NCBI GenBank assembly: GCA_038109305.1
Contig: JAYNIR010000034.1
Location: forward strand, 1-19,017
Length of the DNA stretch: 19,017 bases
Direction of reading: 5' to 3'
Origin: UBA1479 sp038109305
Lineage (GTDB): Bacteria > Pseudomonadota > Alphaproteobacteria > Rhodospirillales > Casp-alpha2
The notes under the pieces were generated by a model. It had not been told where the DNA came from. It worked only from the letters and a program-made list of their open reading frames with translations, and ran no database searches. Made by a program: the position numbers and the translations under genes. Positions 6,943-13,727 of this stretch are shown here, piece by piece. The first letter of the stretch is position 1, and each line of letters starts with the position of its first letter.

Positions 6943-7782
6943 ATGTGGAGAGGACTTGTCGCGGTTCTGGCGGCTTTGTCGTTGGCGTCGCCTTCACTGG
7001 CGCGGGCGGACGGCCCGGCGCTTGAACCGGTCGATCTGGAACTGATTCTCGCGGTTGACGTTTCCGGCAGCATTGATGACGAGGAACGGCAGCTCCAGCG
7101 CGAAGGGTTCGCCAAGGCGATCACCAACGAACACATCCTGAAAGCGATCCAGTCCGGCCCGCTTCGCCGCGTCGCGGTCCTGTATATGGAATGGTCGGGG
7201 TTCGACCGGCAGCGCATCGCCGCCGACTGGGCCTTGATCCGCGACGAAAACGACGCCAAGAAATTCGCCGATACGATCATCGGCGTGGGCCAGTACCGGG
7301 GGCAGTGGACGTCGATTTCCAGCGTCATTGACCGGTCGCTCAAGGCGTTCGGCGAAAACAAGTATAAAGGCGCGCGGCAGGTCATCGACATATCCGGCGA
7401 CGGCGTCAATAACAACGGCGACACGGTTTTGGAAGCCCGCGGCCGCGCCATCCGCGCCGGCGTCACCATCAATGGCCTGCCGATTATCAACGGCCGTATC
7501 GGCTTCCAGGAGATGCAGCCGCTGCCCAACCTGGACCTGTATTACCGGGACTGCGTGATCGGCGGGCAGGGGGCGTTTATCGTGGTGGCGCGGCGGTTTT
7601 CCGACTTCGCGCGTGCGATCCGGCGTAAAATGTTCCTTGAACTTTCGGGGTGGACGCCGCCGATCAACCAGGTGCTGGCCCAGGTCCGGCCGAGAGCGGA
7701 CTGCCTTGCCGGTGAAAAACGCACGCTCCGCCAGTTGCAGGAGCTGAACAGGATCCTAAACGAAGACAGAAAGGCCTACTGA
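6943..7782 (+). CDS. Exported DUF1194 (vWA-like) protein, first paralog
   Basis: This 279-residue protein begins with a clear signal peptide (residues 1-22, MWRGLVAVLAAL...LARA). The rest is a DUF1194 domain, a von Willebrand factor A-like fold. The MIDAS metal motif is DVSGS (39-43), and the strongly conserved block DISGDGVNNNGD begins near residue 149, followed by ITINGLPI and DCVIGGQGAF. Such domains usually bind Mg2+ and mediate protein contacts; the biological role of DUF1194 proteins is unknown. A GTG at 6928 could add five residues; the ATG at 6943 gives a cleaner signal peptide. The second paralog starts one base after this stop, so both are surely cotranscribed. Confidence 0.85.
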   Translation: MWRGLVAVLAALSLASPSLARADGPALEPVDLELILAVDVSGSIDDEERQLQREGFAKAITNEHILKAIQSGPLRRVAVLYMEWSGFDRQRIAADWALIRDENDAKKFADTIIGVGQYRGQWTSISSVIDRSLKAFGENKYKGARQVIDISGDGVNNNGDTVLEARGRAIRAGVTINGLPIINGRIGFQEMQPLPNLDLYYRDCVIGGQGAFIVVARRFSDFARAIRRKMFLELSGWTPPINQVLAQVRPRADCLAGEKRTLRQLQELNRILNEDRKAY

Positions 7783-7783
7783 C

Positions 7784-8590
7784 ATGCGATGGCTCTGGCC
7801 TTCCCTGGTGGTGGTTTGGGCGTCCGTGCTTGCTATGCCCGGCGCGCGGGCGGCCGAGGTCGATCTCAACCTGGTGCTCGCCGTCGACGTGTCCGGCAGC
7901 ATCGAACTAGACGAGGCCGAACTGCAACGCAAAGGATTTGCCGAGGCGTTCCGCGATCCGCGGGTAATCCGCGCGATCCAGGGCGGCAAAACCCGGCGGA
8001 TCGCCGTGACGTATGTGGAATGGGCGGGCTCGCACTATACGCGGCTCGGCGTGGACTGGCGGGTCATCGACAGTCCCGAAACCTCTAACGCCTTCGCCGA
8101 TGACCTGCAAATTCTGGCGTTCAATTCGGCGCGTTGGACGTCGATCTCCGGCGCCATCGAATACGGCGTCCAACGGCTTCGCGAAAGCCCGCATCGAGCG
8201 CCGCGCGAAGTGATCGACATTTCCGGCGACGGCGCCAACAACAACGGCGAATACGTGACGAACGCCCGCGACCGGGCAGTCAAGAAAGGCATCACCATCA
8301 ACGGCCTGCCCATCGTCAACGCCCGGCCCAGCCCCTACGGCACGCCGCAGCTGCCGAACCTGGACTGGTATTTCGAAGACTGCGTGATCGGCGGGCCGGA
8401 CGCCTTCATCGTCGTCGCCAACGGGTTTGAGGATTTCGCCCGCGCCATCCGCCGCAAGCTGATCCGCGAAATCGCCGACCCGGGCGGGTCGCGGTGGGAA
8501 ACGTCGGTGTTGCTGCCGGCGGCGTCGCCGCACCGGCCGCCCTGCGATGCCGGTGAAAAGATCATCAAGGATCTGATCGACGATACATAA
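7784..8590 (+). CDS. Exported DUF1194 (vWA-like) protein, second paralog
   Basis: This 268-residue protein has a signal peptide (residues 1-23, ending ARA) and the same DUF1194 domain as the preceding gene. Its features are DVSGS (35-39), EVIDISGDGANNNGE, ITINGLPIVNA, PNLDWYFEDCVIGG, and FEDFARAIRRKL near the end. The two proteins align along their whole length but differ at many positions, so the duplication is old. The start ATG lies one base after the upstream TGA, with AAAGG about ten bases before it inside the end of the first gene. A two-subunit periplasmic complex of the paralogs is plausible but not shown by the sequence. The gene is followed by a 160-bp non-coding stretch with GC-rich hairpins. 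Confidence 0.85.
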   Translation: MRWLWPSLVVVWASVLAMPGARAAEVDLNLVLAVDVSGSIELDEAELQRKGFAEAFRDPRVIRAIQGGKTRRIAVTYVEWAGSHYTRLGVDWRVIDSPETSNAFADDLQILAFNSARWTSISGAIEYGVQRLRESPHRAPREVIDISGDGANNNGEYVTNARDRAVKKGITINGLPIVNARPSPYGTPQLPNLDWYFEDCVIGGPDAFIVVANGFEDFARAIRRKLIREIADPGGSRWETSVLLPAASPHRPPCDAGEKIIKDLIDDT

Positions 8591-8702
8591 TTTTTTTCCT
8601 CAATCGCCGGGTGGGCGCGTCCGCGCCCCTGGCTTTCGGCGCATTCGCGCCGGTCAGCCACTTGGCCGCGTTAAAGAAAATATTTCCCCGCAGTCGCCGG
8701 CT

Positions 8703-8753
8703 CGGGGGACACGGGGGTGCCCCCCGACACTAAATTTTACGGGGACACCCCGT
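8703..8753. repeat. REP-like GC-rich inverted repeat
   Basis: Two GC-rich arms, ACGGGGGTGCCCC (8711-8723) and GGGGACACCCCGT (8741-8753), are near-complementary. They flank an AT-rich core, CGACACTAAATTTTAC. The left arm also forms a hairpin with GGGGGACAC just before it. Units of this type, with TAAATTTTACGGGGACACC, recall dispersed palindromic repeats mobilised by RAYT/Y1-type transposases; that link is from memory of the family, not from a search. The element's right edge coincides with the beginning of the chemoreceptor remnant. A separate perfect hairpin (GGGCGCG / CGCGCCC) lies at 8613-8628. Confidence 0.5.
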
Positions 8754-9378
8754 GGCGCCGGGCCCGCCTGACAATCAATCGGAAAGTCCACCCCGCATCA
8801 CCGGCATCCGCGACGGTGAAATCGCCCAGTTTTGCCACGCGATCAACCACCTGATCGACCGGACCGACGCGTATGTCTGGGAATCGACCGCCAGCGCGGA
8901 GTACGTCAGCCGCAATCAATATTTCCGGCGCATTCAGGAAAAAGGCATGCCGGGCGCGTTTCTGACCGCGAGCCGCGCCATCAACAACGCTACGCAATCC
9001 ATGCAGGACCGTGTCGAAGTTTTCAGAACCGTCGTTTCCGATTTTGAATCCCGCATGGACGGCGTGACGGAGACCGTCGCCTCGGCGGCGGTGGAATTGG
9101 AATCATCGGCCGGCGCCATGTCGGCCACCGCCGGCGCGACCAGCTAACAGGCGACAGCCGTCGCGGCGTCCGCCGCCGTGCAAACCGCGGCGGCGGCCGA
9201 ACAGCTGTCCAATTCGATTGCTGAAATCGGGCGTCTGGTTTCCCGCGCCGCCGGTATTTCCGACGCCGTTGAGGAACAGGACGCCGCGACCCGGGATATC
9301 GCCGCCCACGTCGAACAGGCGGCCACGGGTGCATCCGAAGTGACCCGTAACATCACGTTTGTGACGCAGGGTGCCTGA
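8752..9378 (+). pseudogene. Decayed methyl-accepting chemotaxis protein
   Basis: One reading frame carries chemoreceptor sequence from the GTG at 8752 to a TGA at 9376. It has a linker-like start (INHLIDRTDAYVWESTASAEYV), the membrane-proximal signalling helix (VASAAVELESSAGAMSATA), an in-frame TAA at 9145 where the family has Gln (CAA), then QATAVAASAAV, EQLSNSIAEIGRLVS and finally AVEEQDAATRDIAAHVEQAA...NIT. The normally invariant hairpin tip (region of EAARAGEAGRGFAVVA) is missing: the helix before it is joined directly to the helix after it. The sensor domain and membrane segments are also absent. This is three independent lesions, so a functional receptor is very unlikely. The 5' edge abuts the REP-like repeat. 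The 3' end overlaps the last bases of the riboswitch on the other strand. Confidence 0.85.
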
Positions 9379-9451
9379 GAGTTTCCGGGGCGGTTGCTCC
9401 TTCGGCGCCGGCCTGTTTCGTAAAACGGCCGGGCTCTCCCACAGCGATCAC
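9361..9451 (-). ncRNA. Glycine riboswitch aptamer (single, no gene downstream)
   Basis: Read on the minus strand, the element has the hallmark glycine aptamer blocks in order: GGGAGAG, a GC-rich hairpin (GGCCGTTTTACGAAACAGGCC), CGCCGAAGGAGCAACC, then AACTCTCAGGCA. The closing helix P1 is GTGATCGC pairing with GCGTCAC, with one bulged base. GAGAG pairs with CTCTC as expected. Only one aptamer is visible; no second copy lies up- or downstream. Glycine riboswitches normally precede gcvT or glycine transport genes on the same strand. Here the next 770 bases on that strand hold only the antisense of a chemoreceptor remnant and non-coding DNA. Confidence 0.9.
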
Positions 9452-9467
9452 ATGAAGATCATTAGCC

Positions 9468-9495
9468 ATTCTATCGAATGCGTTGGCGGGGTCAA
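9468..9495 (-). promoter_or_regulatory. Sigma70-like promoter for the riboswitch
   Basis: On the minus strand, TTGACC (9490-9495) is separated by 16 bases from TAGAAT (9468-9473). Both hexamers match the consensus at five of six positions. A start site about seven bases after the -10 would begin transcription roughly 10 bases before the riboswitch P1 helix, the usual layout. It lies about 60 bases past the stop codon of the lipoprotein gene, so the riboswitch looks independently transcribed. Confidence 0.6.
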
Positions 9496-9556
9496 CCGAA
9501 GGTCTGAGATATCCTGAAGCAAAATGCAGGGGTCGGGCGGCCGGCGCCGCACCGCG

Positions 9557-10135
9557 CTACAGCCCGGGCCTGCGGTCGATCCGGTTCAATTTCAACTGGT
9601 CGCGGGTCAATTGCATGCCGACGAGGATGCGGTAATTGTCCCCGGTCTGGCCGGCTTGAATGGGGATGTCAAGGATGATGGCACCGCTTTCGTATTCAAG
9701 CCGCGTCTGGTTTTCGGCGAACACCACTTTCTCGTTGAGTCCTTCGCGATAAAGAACCTTGTCGGCCAGGTCGGTGACGGCGACGAAATAGCCGAAATCG
9801 ACGAAGCGGTCCTTGTTGGCGGGGCCGCGCGAAATGGTCAGATCAAGATTGATCGACGCCGATACCTTGCCCGAGCGGGTATCCCGGTCGATTTTCGATT
9901 TACAGCCGACGGTAACCTGTTTGATGGTAATTTCGTTGTCGATATCGGTCAGGTCGCGGCCGCTTCCCTCGCGGTATTGAAGCCGCCTGACGGCGTCGGC
10001 GATGATATTCGCCTTGGGGCAGGCGACCGTGACCTCGCCCTTGACGGTGTCCATGATCTTGTTGCCGAGCGTGTCGCACCCCGCGGCCGAAAGCGCCACC
10101 AGCATAACGCCTGCAATGAACCGGTATCGCCGCAA
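9557..10135 (-). CDS. Small predicted lipoprotein, function unknown
   Basis: The mature part follows a classic lipobox, LSAAGC, so the protein should be lipid-anchored at the outer or inner membrane face in the periplasm. From the TTG at 10135 it is about 192 residues: a short basic start (RRYRF), hydrophobic core and lipobox Cys near residue 20, then a beta-rich domain with two more Cys (ACPKAN and VGCKSK). I do not recognise the family; similar proteins of unknown role occur in Rhodospirillales-like genomes. The start is uncertain. No ATG fits, because the only one (inside the hydrophobic core) is too late. A TTG at 10186 would overlap the upstream CDGSH gene and lengthen the signal sequence. 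It follows the CDGSH gene by 23 bases. Confidence 0.65.
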   Translation of the reverse strand: MRRYRFIAGVMLVALSAAGCDTLGNKIMDTVKGEVTVACPKANIIADAVRRLQYREGSGRDLTDIDNEITIKQVTVGCKSKIDRDTRSGKVSASINLDLTISRGPANKDRFVDFGYFVAVTDLADKVLYREGLNEKVVFAENQTRLEYESGAIILDIPIQAGQTGDNYRILVGMQLTRDQLKLNRIDRRPGL

Positions 10136-10158
10136 GATCGCTGCCCAATCGCCCCGGG

Positions 10159-10398
10159 TCAAAGTCCGTTGTGGGTGCCGTCGCAAAACGGCGGCGATTG
10201 GGTCGCCTTACATCCGCACAGCCAGACGGTTTCGGATTTTTCGGCGGTGAAGATCACCGGCTTGATGCCGCAATCCTTGTGGGCGCCGTCACACAGCGGC
10301 TGCTTGGCCGACCGGCCGCAGGCGCACCAGGCATACTTCTTGCCGGCCTCGACCTCAAATTCATAGGGTTCCTTTTGGGTGCAAACAGGTTCGGTCAT
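10159..10398 (-). CDS. CDGSH iron-sulfur domain protein
   Basis: This 79-residue protein has two CDGSH-type motifs, CACGRSAKQPLCDGAH and CGCKATQSPPFCDGTH. Each supplies the 3-Cys/1-His ligand set for a [2Fe-2S] cluster, here with Gly-Ala-His or Gly-Thr-His in place of Gly-Ser-His. The tandem layout is typical of short bacterial CDGSH proteins, soluble and probably involved in redox or iron-sulfur handling; the exact job is unknown. The start is well supported by AAGGAG six bases before the ATG. The small lipoprotein gene follows closely on the same strand. Confidence 0.92.
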   Translation of the reverse strand: MTEPVCTQKEPYEFEVEAGKKYAWCACGRSAKQPLCDGAHKDCGIKPVIFTAEKSETVWLCGCKATQSPPFCDGTHNGL

Positions 10399-10504
10399 GG
10401 TCTACTCCTTGGGTTCCCCGCAAACGGGTTCGGGCGGCAAGTGGCCAGCGAAATCTAGCAAGCGCAATCTAATTGACGGGCAGGGTGGCGGCAACCCCGG
10501 CCGC

Positions 10505-12154
10505 CTAACGGTGATCGGGCGACCCCGACGCCGTATCGCCGCCTTTGGCCGCTTTCGGCGCCGCCAGGTCCAAAAGCGTCTGCGACAGGAGGACGAGCGA
10601 CCGCGCGCGGGGCCAAGGCGTTTCGATTTCCCGGGCGATGGTCATGCCGCGGTCGGATGCCGCCCAGCTCTTGGACGTTTCGCCGGGGCGGGCGTGCATT
10701 GCGGCGGCGGCATGAATCCCAACCTGCCTGAACGGGCTCAGCACTTTTTTCGACGCTTCGATCGCCGTATCCAGGGTGATCGACGCTTTCTGCCGCGGCA
10801 GGCCGGCGCGCATTTGCCAGGCAGCGATTTCGAACAACACTTGCGCGCGAAGCCGAGCTTTCTTGATGCCTTCCGCCGCCCGTCGGGCGTGGGCGAAGTG
10901 TTTGGCCAGTTCGTTTTTTGAAGCACCGGGAATGCGGGCCCGCGCCGCTAGCGCCAAGACAAGGCGGCTGACGGCATAGGACCGGGCAAACGGCAGATGA
11001 ACCGATACCGCGTCGTCGAAGGTGTGGTCCAGGATTTCTTCCGATTCCGCGTTGCGCCCCACCTTGGCCATATCCGCCAGCCGGAGCGCTTCCTCCACCT
11101 GGTCCAATTCGGCGAGGGTTCCCGCCACCTGCAGCCAGGCGCCGGGTTTGGAGTCGCGGACGATCTTGGTGTCCGTCATTTTCCGCGCCAGATCAAGCAC
11201 CCGGCTCGCCGTCACCGTATCCCCGGCCTGATGCAGCGTCACCGCCGCCTTGGTGGCGAAGGTCACGCGGTCGATCGGCGCCTTCAAGTGCTGCGCCATG
11301 GCAAGCAAACGCGCCGCCGTGTCCTTAGCCGATTCGAAAACTCCCCGTTCGGTCTGCGCGTCGGCGATTTCCGCCAGGGCCTGAACCTGGGTGCGTTTCT
11401 CGGGGATGATTTCCGCGGCCGCCAGGGCTTGTTCATGTCGCCTGGCGCGGGCCTGGGCCGTCGCGATTTTGCGCAGCGCCCCCATCATCAGCCGCGGGTC
11501 CTTGATCCGCCGGGTTGTTTCCATGGCGTTTGTGTTCAGCCCGGCGCGCGCCTGCGCGGTCAAAATTTCGTCCATGGCCCAGTCGCGCAGGTCCTGCTTG
11601 TGCACGGCCTTGGCGCTTTCATAGGCTTCGGCCAGAAGGCAGCGCACCGTCGGCTTGTCGAAACATTTGGCCGGGTTGCGGGCCGCGTCGGCGACCGCCA
11701 CCTCCCGGTCTTCCAAAAGCTCCCACGTCGCCGGATGGGACATCAGCGCCCGCCGGGCTTCGTCGGCTTCTTTCTTTCGGGAACTCTCGAGCACCTTCAG
11801 CATTTTGGTGACGCTGACCGCGCGTTCGATGTGGGCCAGAAGTTGTTCAGTCGCGCCGCCGTCGGTGTTCAGTCCCGCCTGCCGCTGGTAATTACGGATG
11901 ACCGCGTCCAGGTTGCCGCTCATGCGTCCGTTGACCGGACCGAAATAAAGGCCGAGATCGGCCAGCGCCTGTTGAATTCCGCGGGTCAGTTTTTCGTCCG
12001 TTTGCGAAGGCGCGTCGCGGTCGAGCCCCGGCACATCGCCGCCGCGGGCCGCCACTTCGGCGGCGGCGGACGCAGGCAAGGGTGCGGGCAGCAGAGCGCC
12101 CAGGGCGGCTGCCGCCAATGCCATGCCAATCCGTTTATGCCGCCATGGGCTCAT
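10505..12154 (-). CDS. Exported protein with peptidoglycan-binding-like domain and helical repeats
   Basis: This large protein has 549 residues. A signal peptide covers about residues 9-31 (MALAAAALGALLPAPLPASAAA). A peptidoglycan-binding domain 1-like segment follows at about 54-110 (TRGIQQALADLGLYFGPVNGRMSGNLDAVIRNYQRQAGL); its PVNG core corresponds to the family's PVDG. The remaining 400 residues are almost all helical. They contain Ala-rich repeats resembling TPR/SEL-like hairpins (ALRKIATAQARARRHEQALAAAE, ALAEIADAQTERGVFESAKDTA, WLQVAGTLAELDQVEEALRLAD). A periplasmic scaffold attached to the cell wall is a reasonable inference; no enzyme domain is seen. A later in-frame ATG at 12124 would shorten the basic n-region. 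The gene is divergent from thrB across 144 bases. The opposite strand also carries a long open frame here, which is a GC artefact. Confidence 0.8.
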   Translation of the reverse strand: MSPWRHKRIGMALAAAALGALLPAPLPASAAAEVAARGGDVPGLDRDAPSQTDEKLTRGIQQALADLGLYFGPVNGRMSGNLDAVIRNYQRQAGLNTDGGATEQLLAHIERAVSVTKMLKVLESSRKKEADEARRALMSHPATWELLEDREVAVADAARNPAKCFDKPTVRCLLAEAYESAKAVHKQDLRDWAMDEILTAQARAGLNTNAMETTRRIKDPRLMMGALRKIATAQARARRHEQALAAAEIIPEKRTQVQALAEIADAQTERGVFESAKDTAARLLAMAQHLKAPIDRVTFATKAAVTLHQAGDTVTASRVLDLARKMTDTKIVRDSKPGAWLQVAGTLAELDQVEEALRLADMAKVGRNAESEEILDHTFDDAVSVHLPFARSYAVSRLVLALAARARIPGASKNELAKHFAHARRAAEGIKKARLRAQVLFEIAAWQMRAGLPRQKASITLDTAIEASKKVLSPFRQVGIHAAAAMHARPGETSKSWAASDRGMTIAREIETPWPRARSLVLLSQTLLDLAAPKAAKGGDTASGSPDHR

Positions 12155-12298
12155 GCCGATTCGATCCCGATGTCGCGAACCCTCCGGGCCAAGTGGTCCT
12201 GGCCTCCCCCCGCGATTTCCTGTTTTATGGGACGAAAGATCCGGTCTCCGGCCGGCATGCGTTCCAGACCTCGCAATGAAACTGTAAAAATTACTCCC

Positions 12299-13264
12299 AT
12301 GGCCGTATACACGGAAGTATCAGATGACGAATTGGTCGAATTCATGGCCGGGTACGCCTTGGGTGAGGTCATCGCCTGCAAAGGCATCGCCGAAGGCATC
12401 GAAAACACCAATTACTTGCTGACCACGACGGCGGGTAACTTCATCCTGACGCTCTATGAAAAACGCGTCGATCCCAGGGATTTGCCGTTTTTTCTGGGCC
12501 TGATGATCCATTTGTCCGGCGCCGGCGTGCCGTGCCCGACACCGGTGGCGGCACGGGACGGGGCGATGGTCCGCCTGCTTTCGGGCCGGCACGCGGCCGT
12601 CGTTTCGTTTCTTCCCGGCATGTGGCCCCGGCGTGTCACGCCCGATCACTGCGCGCTTGTCGGCGGCGCGCTTGCCCGCATGCATCTGGCCGGTCTGGAT
12701 TACGCCGGCGCACGGCGTAACGCGCTTTCCGTCGCCGGGTGGCGGCCGTTGCTGGAAGGTGCGGGGCCCGAGGTCGACAACCTGCAGATGGGGCCCTACA
12801 CCCGGCTTGAGAAAATGCTCGGCGACATCGAAGCCGGCTGGCCAGCCGGCTTGCCCGAAGGCGTCATCCACGCGGACCTGTTTCCCGACAACGTGTTTTT
12901 CCGGGGGGCCGAACTCTCCGGCCTGGTCGATTTCTATTTTGCCTGCCGTGACTTTTTCGCCTACGACCTGGCGATCTGCCTGAACGCCTGGTGCTTCGAA
13001 GCGGATCACAGTTTCAACGTGACCAAGGCCCGGCGGCTGACCGGCGGTTACCAGAAGGTACGCCCGCTTGAGGATGCGGAAATTCAGGCGCTGCCGATTC
13101 TGGCGCGGGGGGCGGCCATGCGGTTTTTGGTGACGCGGCTTTACGATTGGCTCAACACGCCCAAGGATGCCTTGATGACCCGGAAGGACCCCATGGAATA
13201 CGACGCTAAATTGCGCTTCCACACGCAGGTGAAAAGCGCCCGCGAATACGGGGTCGATCCATGA
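12299..13264 (+). CDS. thrB: Homoserine kinase (type II, aminoglycoside phosphotransferase fold)
   Basis: ThrB phosphorylates L-homoserine with ATP, the penultimate step of threonine synthesis, in the cytoplasm. The 321-residue length and sequence match the proteobacterial type II enzyme with a kinase/APH fold, not the GHMP type of E. coli. The catalytic loop HADLFPDN is at 191-198 (catalytic Asp193, metal-binding Asn198). The metal-binding Asp is at 211 in LVDFYFACRDFFAYDLA. The N-terminal lobe has NTNYLLTT and FILTLYEKRV (the Lys for ATP). The start ATG was chosen for family agreement (MAVYTEVSDDEL); it has no good Shine-Dalgarno. The frame stays open far upstream, but that part is antisense to another gene. 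The stop overlaps the rnhA start as ATGA. Confidence 0.95.
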   Translation: MAVYTEVSDDELVEFMAGYALGEVIACKGIAEGIENTNYLLTTTAGNFILTLYEKRVDPRDLPFFLGLMIHLSGAGVPCPTPVAARDGAMVRLLSGRHAAVVSFLPGMWPRRVTPDHCALVGGALARMHLAGLDYAGARRNALSVAGWRPLLEGAGPEVDNLQMGPYTRLEKMLGDIEAGWPAGLPEGVIHADLFPDNVFFRGAELSGLVDFYFACRDFFAYDLAICLNAWCFEADHSFNVTKARRLTGGYQKVRPLEDAEIQALPILARGAAMRFLVTRLYDWLNTPKDALMTRKDPMEYDAKLRFHTQVKSAREYGVDP

Positions 13265-13707
13265 CTGGCGCGGAAAACCGGATCGAAATTTTCACCGACG
13301 GCGCGTGTTCGGGCAATCCTGGCCCCGGAGGGTGGGGCGCCGTGCTCCGTTGGCGCGGTCACGAAAAGGAACTTTCCGGCGGCGAGGCCGACACCACGAA
13401 CAACCGCATGGAACTGATGGCGGCGATCCGGGCGTTCGAGGCGCTGACCCGGCCGTCGACCGTGCGGCTTGTGACCGACAGCGTCTACGTCAAGGACGGG
13501 ATCACCAAGTGGATTCACGGCTGGAAGCGGAACGGATGGCGGACCGCCAACAAAAAGCCGGTCAAGAACGAAGACCTGTGGCAGCGCCTGGACGCGGCGC
13601 TTCAAGGCCACGACGTCACCTGGGAATGGGTCAAGGGCCACGCCGGGCATCCGGAAAACGAACGCGCCGACGAACTGGCCCGGGCAGGGATACCGGTGAC
13701 GCTGTAG
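13261..13707 (+). CDS. rnhA: Ribonuclease HI
   Basis: The enzyme cleaves the RNA strand of RNA-DNA hybrids in the cytoplasm, for example to remove R-loops and primers. The 148 residues are the normal length. The catalytic carboxylates are all present: Asp13 (IFTDGACSGNPGPGGWG), Glu51 (NNRMELMA), Asp73 (VTDSVYV) and Asp137 (ERADELA), with the active-site His in KGHAGHPENE. The basic handle (KWIHGWKRNGWRT) is also kept. The ATG overlaps the thrB stop by four bases, so the two are coupled; thrB-rnhA pairing is common in Alphaproteobacteria. Confidence 0.97.
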   Translation: MTGAENRIEIFTDGACSGNPGPGGWGAVLRWRGHEKELSGGEADTTNNRMELMAAIRAFEALTRPSTVRLVTDSVYVKDGITKWIHGWKRNGWRTANKKPVKNEDLWQRLDAALQGHDVTWEWVKGHAGHPENERADELARAGIPVTL

Positions 13708-13727
13708 GGGTTGGATGCATTCGTGCC

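Noticed and set aside
8613..8628. Perfect hairpin GGGCGCG / CGCGCCC after the second DUF1194 gene, as a terminator
   Set aside because: The only T run lies before the hairpin, not after it, so it does not fit an intrinsic terminator on the plus strand. No T run follows on the minus strand either.
12160..12279. Plus-strand peptide with NPPGQ, DFLFYG and GRHAF, faintly like the end of an MltG-type transglycosylase
   Set aside because: The match is short and gapped, and the upstream part is antisense to another gene. It is too weak to call a remnant without a profile search.
10997..12298. Long open frame upstream of and continuous with thrB on the plus strand
   Set aside because: It is antisense to the exported helical-repeat protein, which has a signal peptide and a recognisable domain. 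The thrB family starts at 12299, and Arg/His/Pro-rich translation is typical of a GC-rich shadow frame.
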